This document shows positions 45,455 to 55,849 of a stretch of DNA of 64,000 nucleotides, piece after piece. A program made the position numbers and the translations under genes. This DNA comes from Branchipolynoe longqiensis (lineage: Eukaryota > Annelida > Polychaeta > Phyllodocida > Polynoidae): the NCBI GenBank assembly GCA_030323885.1, contig CM059198.1:76097045-76161044 (forward strand). The letters run 5' to 3'. Within the stretch, counting starts at the first letter, position 1. Every line of letters starts with the position of its first letter. The notes under the pieces were generated by a model. That model searched no databases. It was given only the letters and a program-made list of their open reading frames with translations, and was not told the origin of the DNA.

Positions 45455-45718
45455 TCATATAATGGAGTGAATGGAGCCTGCTTATAGTGTATGTAGTATA
45501 TAACAAATATATACTGTATATGGGTCATGCTTATAGTGTATATAGTGTATGTAGTATATAACAAATATATACTGTATATGGGTCATGCTTATAGTGTATA
45601 TAGTGTATGTAGTATATAACAAATATATACTGTATATGGGTCATGCTTATAGTGTATATAGTGTATGTAGTATATAACAAATATATACTGTATATGGGTC
45701 ATGCTTATAGTGTATATG
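45455..45718. repeat. 58-bp AT-rich tandem array
   Basis: About four units of TTATAGTGTATATAGTGTAT, GTAGTATATAACAAATATAT, ACTGTATATGGGTCATGC. The same sequence resumes at 47133, after the element that follows. Confidence 0.93.
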
Positions 45719-47132
45719 GGTTCTTCTTTGCTGCTGGTCCTAATTGGTTGGTCCTCACATTGTAACTGTTTTCGTCTAAATTAATTCTCCTTTTCATACC
45801 AAATGAAGAAAATTGTTTTTATTATACCCCAAAGAAGCAATGACAGCAATCCAGTGAGAAAAAAATGTTTGGTTCATTTTTATTGCAAAACTAGATTCAT
45901 TTGTCATGCAAATATGCCAGCTAAAAATGGGAATGGTGAAACAGTACTACTTGTGTTGGAAACTACTTCATTGTAGACCAAAATATTCAAACATAGCTAG
46001 TTTATTTGCAAAGTTGTAACATGCAAAAATGTCAGAAAACTAATTTTAGGACTGTTGAGTGTCTGTGTGTAAAACAACGATGCTTGAAAGTGAGCATAAC
46101 GCGTGTTTCATGAGATGTCACGTCATGAAACACGCGTTCACCTTCAATTTTCACAATATCCAACCATGCAAGCCAGGAAAAACCCTGCTGCTTTAAATAG
46201 GATAGCATCATAGATGCCTAGTTCTGAACACAAAAGTTATAATATTATTTCCTAAAATGCATTAAAAGTGAAATAAAAACTTTGTGTCACGGGTGAAACA
46301 CGCGTAACGGCGAAAATTTATTTTGCGATACAAAATCCAACAATGGATCAAATCTCTTCTCGCCATGATTTTCAAATATATCGTGGGCATCTACACACCT
46401 ACTGATGATGGGGTGTCAAGTCATAAACAGGATGTTGCGCTATGATGCTATTAGTGTGGCGTGTCACACTTCGATGAAGAAGAAACACGCGTAACAGCGA
46501 AAATTATTTCGCGATACAAAATCCAATAATGGATCAAATCTCTTCTCACCATGATTTTCAAATTTTACCTCGGTAAACAGCCTCAGGCTAGCCTCAGGCT
46601 AGGGAGAGGTAAGCACGTCCGGTACCAGCAATTGGGTGAAATGATCACGGAGGTGGTCATTTGCTGTCATTACCGGGGGCAGGGAGGAAGCTCGGGAAGC
46701 CCCCTCCCACCTGCCAGCACTCACCTCCTGCCAGGTGGCCTCACTCCCCCTCAGCCAATCAGAGGCCTTCACCCCCCCCCCCCCTACTCTTCCTCACGCC
46801 TCTGCCTGCACCTGCCTCTCCACTCTTCCACTGACCCTCGTCAGCGGCACATCTCTCCTCAAAAACCGTACTAGGTAAAAATAAGGGTTTAGTTCTAAAT
46901 CTGACACTAGGCGGCTTTTTGTGTCACACCGAAACACGCATAACGTTCTCCACTTAGTCAAGTTCAAAGCCACCCTGACGTGCAATCGGGGTCCAAACTG
47001 CTTTTCTTTTAATTGTGCCTTAAAATAGGATATATGTGGAACACAACAACCCTAACTAGGATAAGCTGTGACGTATTTAAGTTTTTACCCCCGATTCCCC
47101 CTTTTTAGGACCAGCAGCAAAGAAGAACCCAT
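45719..47132. mobile_element. 1.4-kb terminal-inverted-repeat element, no transposase
   Basis: Positions 45719-45743 (starting GGGTTCTTCTTTGCTG) are the exact reverse complement of 47108-47132, 25 bp. The flanking array sequence overlaps by ATAT on the two sides, consistent with a 4-bp target duplication. The interior has GAAACACGCGTAAC-type motifs at least four times, a 16-bp hairpin, and a 75-bp direct repeat (about 46290 and 46485). No long open frame or DDE signature is seen. The superfamily is not identified. Confidence 0.85.
46098..46138. other. Perfect 16-bp hairpin inside the TIR element
   Basis: AACGCGTGTTTCATGA and its exact complement separated by GATGTCACG. Its arms contain the same ACACGCGT core as the repeated motif of the element. 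Confidence 0.85.
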
Positions 47133-47553
47133 ATAGTGTATGTAGTATATAACAAATATATACTGTATCTCAGAAACTGTACCACTTTTGTGACATGGAA
47201 TCGAAAAGTGAAAACATTCCAAATAATAGCAGAAAACATTAAAAATAATAGTAGAGTCAATATAGATATCGGGTTTAAATGTTGTGCATATGTCAGACTT
47301 GGCGTGTATATTGGTAGTAAAGTGGTATCGAGTCTTGTTAATCACATTTACATTGAAATCTACATGGACTTGCAAAATAGTCAGATCAGTGTCAAATGAT
47401 AACACAAATTATCCCTAATGCAATTTTGAAGTAGGTAAATTTGTGTCAGTTGATAGCCATATTCTGTCTCACAAAACCTAGCTAAAATTACAAGAGGCGA
47501 TACAGCCCACTTCTTAGAAAATCTCAAATTTGTTTGGGCTTTTTGTTGTTAAT

Positions 47554-48139
47554 GGCCCTGTCACACTACGACGTAAGGCGCCAGCGTAGGGACAACGTGA
47601 AAATAAATTCTACATGTCAAACTTCTGCGCATAATATGCAAATTTGGGATGTCAATGCTGCGTAGTTGACGTGAGCGGAACGTGGATCAATGAGAGAGGA
47701 CAATGTAATTACGCTCACGGCACGTTATATAAGTTATTCGATCGCCAGAACTACATGCCTACACGTTAGATACGTCATGACACAGTGGCGAAACGCTAAA
47801 TGTACGTTAGGCGCACATTATCCATATGCCGTCACTACGCAGACTGTATGTTCCCACTGCCTTTGAAGTAGGTCAATATAATGCAACGTAGTGCAACATA
47901 GTGCAACGTAGTGAGCAGCATTTGACTAACACATGTCTAACGTACATTGACGTTTGCCTAATGCATACATAACGTACGGCGAACATCTAACGTCGAGCTA
48001 CGTCGAAAGTTTTCAACATGTTCAAAACCTCGACGTCAGTCTAACGTCAGCACAACGTAACTCGACGTTCCTCAAAGTAATGACGAAACGTCACCTACGT
48101 CAGCTTACATTGGCCCCTTATGTCGTAGTGTGACAGGCC
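47554..48139. mobile_element. 586-bp MITE with CTGTCACACTACGACGTAAG termini
   Basis: The left end GGCCCTGTCACACTACGACG pairs with the right end TCGTAGTGTGACAGGCC. The interior is rich in ACGTA/AACGT words in both orientations. It is inserted in the LINE between MKDFF and the C-terminal DFLRSGLY segment. Confidence 0.8.
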
Positions 48140-48677
48140 TATAAAGAAGTCTTTCATGCTAGTTAGATTAAAATAGTGTTTACACGAGTCCCTGAAATCT
48201 ACGCACCCAGTGTGTGTCTGAGTATTAGCGGACATTGACACCCACTGCACTCGAGGGGTGGTTCTCCCTTGACTAAAAACGTATGAGTCATTCAAGAGTG
48301 GCCAATGCAGCATAGCGTAAGGACTACTTGGTGCCACCGACGAGTTCATTGCATCAGGTGACGCTATGCAGCTCACTGTTTGGATGCTCATCCTATTCAT
48401 GTTGCCATTTTGATTTGATATATTTGAGAATACGTGGTCTGAGATCTGAGTGAGGAATCCAACATGGTGCAACACCATTCAGAGCAATTTTTCCAGCTTG
48501 GTGAGGTTGTTCATTTCATTGGATACCCGTATGGCTAGATACCCAGCAGAAGTGGATGCAGACCTGTGCACCCGATCTTGCAGCTTTCCGTATTGTCAAA
48601 GCTATTTTCCGTATTCTTGAATGACTTTCATTAACACATTTACAATGAAAAATAAACACAAAACCACAAGCCTATTA

Positions 48678-48910
48678 CAGACCTGTGCACCTGGGAAAAA
48701 CAGTATTCTGAAAGTCATTTTCAGAATTTTTCAGTATTTCTTTCAGAGACTTTCAGTAATACTTTCAGTATTTGTACAGCCAAGATCAGTAACTTTTAGT
48801 GTGATAAAAAATACACCAATTTCCGGAACAAAGGCCAAGAAACCGTATTTCCATATTTACCCTTGCAATCCAGAACAAATCCAGAAAAATCCGGAAGGTG
48901 CACAGGTCTG
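48678..48910. mobile_element. 233-bp MITE with CAGACCTGTGCACCT termini
   Basis: CAGACCTGTGCACCT (48678-48692) is the exact complement of 48896-48910. A second left end CAGACCTGTGCACCC lies at about 48564, so two copies are adjacent or nested. The interior is rich in TTTCAGTAT and CCGGAA words. Confidence 0.8.
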
Positions 48911-49485
48911 TGGAAGTTGTAACACCCTGCCATGGCCAAGGAATTTATTTAGTCTACTGAGATTTCCGAGAGCAAGAGTTGTTTGTTCCGAGTTGTCGAT
49001 GCACTCTAATGTGACAAAGTGGGAAAATTGAGCCTTTATCCGGAATACAAGCGCCTAACTTATAACTGCCAGAACCTGCTGCAGCAGCTACCCAGCCTTT
49101 CTCTTTGGAACCATCAGTGAAAATAGCGGTGTGTTCTGCACATTGCTTACAAACTTCTATGTATCCTATATCGTTGTCTATGTCAGGCCGCGGAATGTTA
49201 CACTATCTGGAGGATGATCGAGGGCTTCCTCAAAAGACACGAAGGATAATTCTTATTCAAGACTTGCATTTGTTGGCGAGTCCGTTGCAGAACTGTATCC
49301 TATGCTACCATAGTCTGATCTGGACCAAACCAAAGTTTGGTACAGCGTCAATAGAATGTCTCTGTCTGCTCCCCGCTGACACCACCCCTAGGATCTCCGG
49401 TGCTTTGAGATATTGAATTTTAAGTTTCCTAATGTGTGCAATGAAAGACAGTCTGTTGTCAAGGATAATACCTATAGACCTATTT

Positions 49486-49795
49486 CATATGACGTCAGCA
49501 GAGGTATTTAGGACACTGCGCGCGCTGCTTGGGTGCAGGACGACACCTGTGTAACAGTGCAAACTCAATGGCGATGAGCAATCTTCATAGAGAAGAAGTG
49601 AAATATCTCTAGAACCACACCCTAGAAACAAACCGCTCGGAACACATATAGAAAACATATTTAACAAATGGATTATATTAAATTTATACGATTATGGTTC
49701 TGCATTTCTATTAATTTTGAATAAAATTGACGTTTTGCACTGCGCATACCGGCAAACTCAATGGCAGTATGTATTCGTTCTGCAGCCAAGCTGTG
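49486..49795. mobile_element. Third copy of the CAAACTCAATGGC MITE-like family
   Basis: GAGCAATCTTCATAGAGAAG, ACAAACCGCTCGGAACACAT, TATTAATTTTGAATAAAATT, GACGTTTTGCACTGCGCA, matching 20400-20660 and 35270-35690. Confidence 0.65.
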
Positions 49796-49837
49796 CACGC
49801 ATAGACAATGTTTATAAACATAGAAATGGGTCTATAT

Positions 49838-50100
49838 ATACATACACATATACATACATATACACACATACATATACATACATACATACATACATACATA
49901 CATACATACATACATACATACATACATACATACATACAAATTAATAAATCGTATCTCCTACATTAATCATACATACATACATCGTCACACATACATACAT
50001 ACATACATACATACATACATACATACATACATACATACGTACATACATACATACATACGTACATACGTACACACATACACACATACACACACACACACAA
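49838..50100. repeat. (CATA)n microsatellite
   Basis: Two long CATACATA runs separated by a short AATTAATAAATCG spacer, then CACACATA. Confidence 0.97.
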
Positions 50101-51059
50101 CGTTAGATCTGCTGTCTGTGATGAGTCTGGAATGATTTTTCCCTGCCTCCCCTCATGAGTCCCCCTCCCCCTCCCCCCCCCCCCCCTCCGCTCCCCGCCG
50201 CCTTCCACACCGTGGCTGGAGCTACTTTTTTTCTCCACTGCCCTCCCCACCGTGCATGAATGAGTATGCAGGATGCCGAAGCGCAGTAGCACCACGTACC
50301 TACACTGGCACACCTCGATATGAGTCTTGCTCCTTCGACTAAGCACAGCAGCCCACTTAGTCCGGGCCGTGACTGTAAGTTACTGCCACCCTGTCTGCGC
50401 GCGGCGTCCGAAGCAACCAATCTCAGGCAATGTGTGCAGCTCGCCTTCTTTCATTAGTAACAAAAGATAGTAACACCAAACAAACTATATCTGTAGGCCC
50501 TATTACAAAAGTACTGGACGAACAAGACGGTGGAACTTTTGGAAATTATGTTAATGCGTTCGCAGTTAGGAGCAGTTCCTGGAGCAGACCGCGTCTTTCG
50601 GACTGCTGTTTGTCCTCCGTACGGGGCCTGGAAAGTGTTGAACTTCATTTGCCTCATTTCAAGGCCGTATCATTCACAATTTGATGTGCCCATTTCTGAA
50701 CATACGTTTTTTGTGATGAATTTATTTACCCTGCTCATAACGGATAAGTGTGTTAATACTTGTTTTCACCGATGGGCAGCACTAGTCCAATTTGATTCAA
50801 ATCTTTTGAATTTAGTTTTTAGTAATAATTTAGGTTTTCTTGCTTATTGTTTATGTTTTGTAACTGTTTGTAGATTGCAAACAGTTCAAAATCCAGCTTT
50901 CAATATACTTTGTGTTAATCCATTTAAATATCATCTGTATTTCTAGGTTACATTATTTGTTAGTAGTTTCTTAAACGCTGATATGTTTTCTGCATTTCAT
51001 GTTGCAGCCGACTGTTTATTCCAAATATTGCCACTCATGTTAGCTACACTGCGATCATA
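50101..51059. other. Unique sequence with poly-C run and dispersed-repeat fragment
   Basis: Poly-C at about 50161-50190. 50706-50748 matches 1039-1080. GGTGGAACTTTTGGAAATTA at about 50530 superficially resembles a kinase glycine loop but has no supporting context. Confidence 0.4.
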
Positions 51060-51455
51060 TGCAGTACATATGTACATGCATGCATACATATATGCTTACA
51101 TACATATGTATACATGCATGTATACATATGTAGACACATAGATACATATTATCTATATGTGTCTATATATAGATAATATATATCTACATATAGACACATA
51201 CATACACATACATACACATACATACATACACATACATATGCACATAGATATATATGCATGCATGCATACATACAGAGACATACTTACATATGTATACACA
51301 TACGTATACACATAGACATACATACATATGTATACATATACACATACATATATATATATATCTGTACATATGTACATACACACATTCATACCCACATACA
51401 TACACATACATGCATAAACATAGATGTATGCATACACACATATATATATATGTAC
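51060..51455. repeat. CATA/TACA and TATATG-rich microsatellite
   Basis: Mixed CATACATA, ACATATGTATAC and TATATA words. Confidence 0.95.
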
Positions 51456-51486
51456 TACAACGTATGACAGTTCCTTTTGGTCTCTT

Positions 51487-51833
51487 GAAACAGACGGGAT
51501 GGCCGAATGAGTCAGAGCGTCCATCTCCCGTTTTGGTAGACCATGGGATCGTGGGTTCGAACCCTGGTCGAGTCAAACCAATGACTTAAAAATTGATACT
51601 TGTCACTTCCTAGGCTGGTGCCCAGCATTATTAGGACAGGGCAAAAACTGGGTGGCTCAGTGTCACTGTCAGGATAATGTGACTGAGTGGGATATCAGGT
51701 CATGGTGTTGGCGGCCTGGTCTCCGAGTGGGGCAGCACTATAAAGTCACCATGAGTGCGCACTGTCTCAAGTCGGTACCCGTCCTGATATTACCTTAGAT
51801 GTTGCTAGGACGTAAAACAACAACAAACAAACA
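51487..51833 (+). mobile_element. SINE family A, full length with 15-bp target-site duplication
   Basis: Starts CAGACGGGATGGCCGAATGA, perfect B box GGGTTCGAACCC, complete body and tail GTTGCTAGGACGTAAAACAA, CAACAAACAAACA. TCCTTTTGGTCTCTT is repeated exactly at 51472-51486 and 51834-51848. The intact promoter boxes and duplication indicate a recent insertion by LINE machinery. Confidence 0.97.
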
Positions 51834-51900
51834 TCCTTTTGGTCTCTTTTTGAGCGTCCCATCATATCGGCTGGTACCTGGAGTGTAGGTACGATATGTT

Positions 51901-51956
51901 GCTGAACTTGCAGTAATCAGGAAGGCTGTGGGAACACAGTAAAGTGCTGAACTTGC
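51901..51956 (+). repeat. Solitary monomer of the 36-bp satellite between 11-bp direct repeats
   Basis: AGTAATCAGGAAGGCTGTGG, GAACACAGTAAAGT (51912-51945) is one satellite unit, in the same orientation as the array at 58.6 kb. GCTGAACTTGC flanks it exactly on both sides. Confidence 0.85.
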
Positions 51957-52311
51957 GTATAGTGCCATTTAATGCCCCCAACCCCCCCAACCCCACCAAC
52001 CCAACCCACCAACCCCCCGCCCTGTTTATTTCAGATGGCGTTTACCACACTGGAACACGGTGCAAAGACAGGGCTAATGTTGCTCCCTGGTAATATTATA
52101 CTGATATACATTTGCTCGGGTGTGTTAATATCAGCATAATTTGTTGGTTTGTTGTGTAGGAATTCCCCCTATATGTAAAGGCCACGCTACATGCTGGTAG
52201 TATGGAACCCGGTGTCGATACAATTAGTGGTGTGCCAAGTCGCAGCGCTTTACTAGACATAGCTCTAAAGCACATCACTACAATAACTGTAATACTATTC
52301 ACAGTACTAGT

Positions 52312-53205
52312 CAGTTAACCCTAGACATACCGTGTTATACAATATAGAGCAGAGCACAATTAACCCTAGAAATACCATGTTGTAATTAATACATCATACA
52401 TTACAGTATAGCACAGTTAACCCTAGACATACCATTTTGTGGTTAATGCAAGATACGGCGCTGTTAACCCTAGACATACCATCTTGTAAATAATACAATA
52501 TACAGTATAGGACAGTTAACCCTAGACATACCATCTTGTAAATAATACAACATACAGTATAGGACAGTTAACCCTAGACATACCATCTTGTGGTTAATGC
52601 AAGATACGGCGCTGTTAACCCTAGACATACCATCTTGTAAATAATACAACATACAGTATAGGACCCTAGACATACCATGTTGTGGTTAATACAAGATACA
52701 GTACAGTACAGTTAAACCTAGACATACCGTGTTATACAATATAGAGCAGAGCACAATTAACCCTAGAAATACCATGTTGTAATTAATACATCATATATTA
52801 CAGTATAGGACAGTTAACCCTAGACATACCATGTTGTGGTTAATGCAAGATACGGCACTGTTAACCCTAGACATACCATGTAAATAATACAACATACAGT
52901 ATAGGACAGTTAACCTTAGACATACTGTGATGTGGTTAATACAAGATACAGTACAGCACAGTTAACCCTAGACATACCGTGTTGTAATTAATACAACATA
53001 CAATATAGGACAGTTAACCCTAGACATACCGTGTTGTAGTTAATACAAGATACAGCACAGCACAGTTAACCCTAGACATACCGTGTTATAGTTAATACAA
53101 GATACAGCACAGCACAGTTAACCCTTGACATACCATGTTATGGTTAATATGAGATATAGCTCAGTTACCACTAGGCATACCGTGTTGTAGTTAATACAAG
53201 ATACG
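52312..53205. repeat. 52-bp CAGTTAACCCTAGACATACC array, about 17 copies
   Basis: Units continue GTGTTGTAGTTAATACAAGA, TACAGCACAG. Several are shortened. Confidence 0.95.
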
Positions 53206-53223
53206 GTAGGAAGTCCCAGCCTT

Positions 53224-53242
53224 GCACCAGATGGCAGCACTG
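53224..53242 (+). promoter_or_regulatory. Candidate CTCF-like site
   Basis: GCACCAGATGGCAGCACTG fits the CTCF core of the CCAGATGGCAG type. Motif reading only. Confidence 0.3.
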
Positions 53243-53559
53243 GGCACATTTCCGGTGGCGTTAGGAAGTTCCGGTGGCGTGCCTGTCTCGGCAGTCGCGC
53301 GCTAATTGGGGGGCGGTCGGGGATCAGTACTTACTGAATGTGGAACTGGAATACTATCTCATAGCTGAAGCTGCTCCATTACACCGATATCGACCCGCTT
53401 AATTAATAAACGAGGCAGACACAGAACTTTTCGTAATTATGTGGTAAATTGGTGATTGTCTTCCTTGCAGCTGAGATGGAGCGTTTAATTGCATTGATCT
53501 TTGACAGAAAACCGATTAAATCGAATGAGCCTCATTGACTGCACACCAACCCAGTGTGT
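53243..53559. other. Unique sequence
   Basis: No exon with recognisable homology. Confidence 0.35.
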
Positions 53560-54030
53560 TATCTGTGGGTCTTATCTGTGGGTGGTGCCTGCGGGTGTTG
53601 TCTGCGAGTGGCACCTGTGAGTGTTGTCTGTGGGTCTTATCTGTGGGTAGCACCTGTGACTGTTGTCTGTGGGTGGCCTATGTGGGTGTTATCTGTGGGT
53701 GGCATCTGTGAGTGTTGTCTGTGGGTGTTATCTGTGGGTAACACCTGTGACTGTTGTCTCTGGGTGGCCCATGTGGGTGGTATCTGTGGGTGGTATCTGT
53801 GGGTGGCACCTTTGAGTGTTGTCTGTGGGTGGCATCTGTGGGTAGCACCTGTGTGTTTATATGTGGGTGGCCCATGTGGGTGGTATCTGTGGGTGGCACA
53901 TGTGAGTGTTGTCTGTGGGTGGCATCAGTGGGTAGCACCTGTGTGTTATATGTGGGTGGTATCTGTGGGTGGCACCTCTGAGTCTTGTCTGGGTGGCACC
54001 TGTGGGTGGCACCTGTGGTTTTTTTTCTGT
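53560..54030. repeat. GTCTGTGGGTGGCACCTGTG array
   Basis: 15-bp-based units (TGTGGGTGGTATC, TGTGAGTGTTGTC). Trp/Val/Cys-rich open frames over it are artefacts. Confidence 0.93.
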
Positions 54031-54055
54031 GTGTGTTGTGTCATAGAAGGGAATA

Positions 54056-54410
54056 TTAAAGTTGCAGAGTCCGATGGTTTTGAATTTCTGTATTTTTTCT
54101 GAGATAAATATATTAGATCAGTCACCAGTATCTACTTTACATTAGTTCAAAGTTACTTTTATTTTAAAGGGTAAACTTTTTAGATATTTTGAGTGCAAAC
54201 ATGGAAAGTTAGTTTTGGCAAGCTTGCCACAACTCTGACACCATAGACTTCTGCAGTAACAGGTTCTGTTAAATTGACTCAGTATTGCCTTCTACATAGA
54301 AACAAATGCTTAATAAGTGGATCAGTATATAAGTTGGATATGTAAAATCAAATCTAGATAATAGGTTTGGTTTTGAAAATTTGATATTTCATCGGACTAT
54401 GCAGCCTTAA
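54056..54410. mobile_element. 355-bp MITE with TTAA ends
   Basis: The left end TTAAAGTTGCAGAGTCCGAT pairs with the right end ATCGGACTATGCAGCCTTAA. TTAA on both ends recalls piggyBac-like target sites. The terminus recurs at least five times in this window. Confidence 0.75.
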
Positions 54411-54445
54411 GTTAACAGAACCTGAAGCCGAACTCCAACTGAACA

Positions 54446-54780
54446 GACCCTACATTAAAACCTACTACAACTTTACCAAATGAATACAGAAGATAACTTC
54501 TGCTTACGTTCTAAATACCGGTACCATGTAAATACTCACATTGATCTGACTAATATTGATCGTCATATGACACTACTGTTGGCGTATTACTCTGGAACTT
54601 GTGAGTTACAGAATTTAATTGTGTTATATGCTGAAAATTGTGCATTCAAGTTATTGTACACATTACTCTATATACCTTTTTGTGTAAATAACCCTGAATT
54701 GAAAAATGGCTGGAAGACCAGTGCTTTGGCACCGACAAAAGACTTATTCAGTAGAATAAACATATTTACCCGCAAAAAAA
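54446..54780 (+). repeat. Dispersed repeat, copy 2 of a 330-bp family
   Basis: Same blocks as 25904-26237. An open frame of about 100 codons here has no recognised homology. Confidence 0.7.
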
Positions 54781-54799
54781 TGGTGTCCAACATTTCGAC

Positions 54800-55095
54800 A
54801 TACATGCTGAAAATAATTTTGCGTGTTTTCACTTTAAATATCTTCAAGGTTACCCATTTATAATAAACTTACTTCAAATTAAAGTTGAGATATCTTTGAT
54901 TAAAAGTAGCTAACTTTGGAGAATTGAAAACGTGCAAAAATAATGTTGGTATGCGTGCAGAAATGTTGATTTCACAGACTTCAGCAGTAACAGGTTCTAT
55001 TAAATTGACTTAGATTCCCTTCTTTGAAGCAAGACTGACAGTCGATATGGAGGGTGGTCAGACAATTTGATGCTTTCATCAAACTGTGCCGCTTT
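54800..55095 (-). mobile_element. Fragment of TTAA-type MITE family
   Basis: Shares AGACTTCAGCAGTAACAGGT, TCTATTAAATTGACTTAG with 54244-54285 and ends ATCAAACTGTGCCGCTTTAA. Confidence 0.6.
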
Positions 55096-55119
55096 AAGCA
55101 AATTGTGTTGTTGTTGGTA

Positions 55120-55340
55120 GATTAGTTGATTAAGCAGGGGAAATTTCAATCATGTACAATTGGTCTTCCTCATTCCACTGCCCTTTGCCCTATCCTGTTA
55201 ATGCCGAATGCCAGGCTAGGAAGCGACAAGTATCGATTTGATAACTTATGAGTCATTCGTTTGACTTGACCAGGAACCAAACTCCTTACCTTCCGCACGC
55301 GAAGCCCGCGCCCTCCGATTCGGCCCCCGCGCCCAAATGA
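55120..55340 (-). mobile_element. SINE, type-B head, alternative 3' part
   Basis: Minus-strand head CCGAATCGGAGGGCGCGGGC, TTCGCGTGCGGAAGGTAAGG, body CTTCCTAGCCTGGCATTCGG, then GGCAGTGGAATGAGGAAGAC and GAAATTTCCCCTGC as at 34.4 kb. It ends about 80 bp upstream of the plus-strand CLK exon. Confidence 0.75.
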
Positions 55341-55418
55341 TGGGGTATTCATATCGTAATCTAATGCATTTATGTAGCACAAAGTATTAAGTGTTGTTTC
55401 CATTTTCTGTTTCGACAG

Positions 55419-55535
55419 GGAAGGGAAGTTTGTGGCCCTGAAGATCATCAAAAATGTGGAGAAGTACCGAGAAGCAGCAAAACTCGAGATTAACGTTCTT
55501 GAGAAAATGAACGAAAAGGATCCGGAAGGCAGAAA
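55419..55535 (+). CDS. CLK: CLK/LAMMER kinase exon: ATP-lysine / alpha-C segment (opposite strand)
   Basis: This 117-bp exon encodes [20 protein letters not shown], then [18 protein letters not shown]. The Lys of VALK is the ATP-anchoring residue and the Glu of KLEI is the alpha-C glutamate. The acceptor is tttctgtttcgacag, then one base completes a codon. The donor gtaagt follows two bases (AA) of an Asn codon. The block matches CLK2-type kinases directly upstream of the WFDYHGH exon found on the minus strand at 23541-23631. No other kinase exon is visible on the plus strand nearby, and the exon carrying the glycine-rich loop was not found. A second CLK gene is possible. A mis-oriented contig is the simpler explanation. 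Confidence 0.95.
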
Positions 55536-55638
55536 GTAAGTGCACTTATTATCGCCCACTCCCTGGGTTAGGTAGCCTGCACAACGTGGTGCCGGCGTGT
55601 TGTCGAAAGAAAGAAATTGAGCGAATTATATTTAAATA

Positions 55639-55824
55639 TAGTAAAACCTCTCTAAATCGACCGACTTTAAATGGTCGGTAGTGGGTTTAGGGAGGTGGTC
55701 GGTTTAGGGCATTTGTTTTAATCGTTTGGGACCCAAATAAAGCAGTTGTTTGGGACCCAAATAAAGCGATCGATATAGGGGAGTGGTCGATCTGTGGAGG
55801 TGGTCGTTAAGAGAGGTTTTACTG
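55639..55824. mobile_element. Short pogo/Tigger-like MITE
   Basis: Ends TAGTAAAACCTCTCTAAATC and GTTAAGAGAGGTTTTACTG with TA flanks. The internal TTGTTTGGGACCCAAATAAA is partly duplicated. It lies in the CLK intron about 100 bp after the exon at 55.4 kb. Confidence 0.8.
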
Positions 55825-55849
55825 TATATATATTTCTTTCTTTTTGTTC

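Larger units (their letters stand above)
47133..49485 (-). mobile_element. Decayed RNase-H-bearing LINE, 5' truncated, split by MITEs
   Basis: Reading from 49485 downward on the minus strand: an RT C-terminal part (FIAHIRKLKIQY, SRSDYGSIGYSSAT), an RNase H start (AIFTDGSKEKGWVAAAA, FTDGS at 49107-49121), a Cys/His region (MTHTFLVKGEPPLECSGCQC, PLILRHTL, about 48200-48300), CVDFRDSCKHYF, and the end DFLRSGLYRLL with a stop near 47475. The order RT, RNase H, CxxC..H is that of I-superfamily LINEs. Several frameshifts and stops make it a dead copy. MITEs at 48678-48910 and 47554-48139 interrupt it. Confidence 0.75.

Noticed and set aside
50518..50570. GGTGGAACTTTTGGA read as GGTFG, a possible kinase glycine loop upstream of the 55.4-kb CLK exon
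   Set aside because: Flanking residues (VLDEQDGGTFGNYVNAF) do not fit the LGEGTFGKVV context and there are no matching splice sites.
52312..53205. TTAACCCTAG repeats as interstitial telomere DNA
   Set aside because: The unit is 52 bp with one TTAACCCTA each, not short-period TTAGGG arrays.
54480..54863. Plus-strand frame of 127 codons as a gene
   Set aside because: It lies in a dispersed repeat. The second copy at 25.9 kb lacks the frame.
55419..55535. Second, independent CLK paralogue on the plus strand
   Set aside because: Possible, but it does not explain the reversed satellite, and the exon joins in phase with the minus-strand exons. Kept only as the alternative to the inversion.
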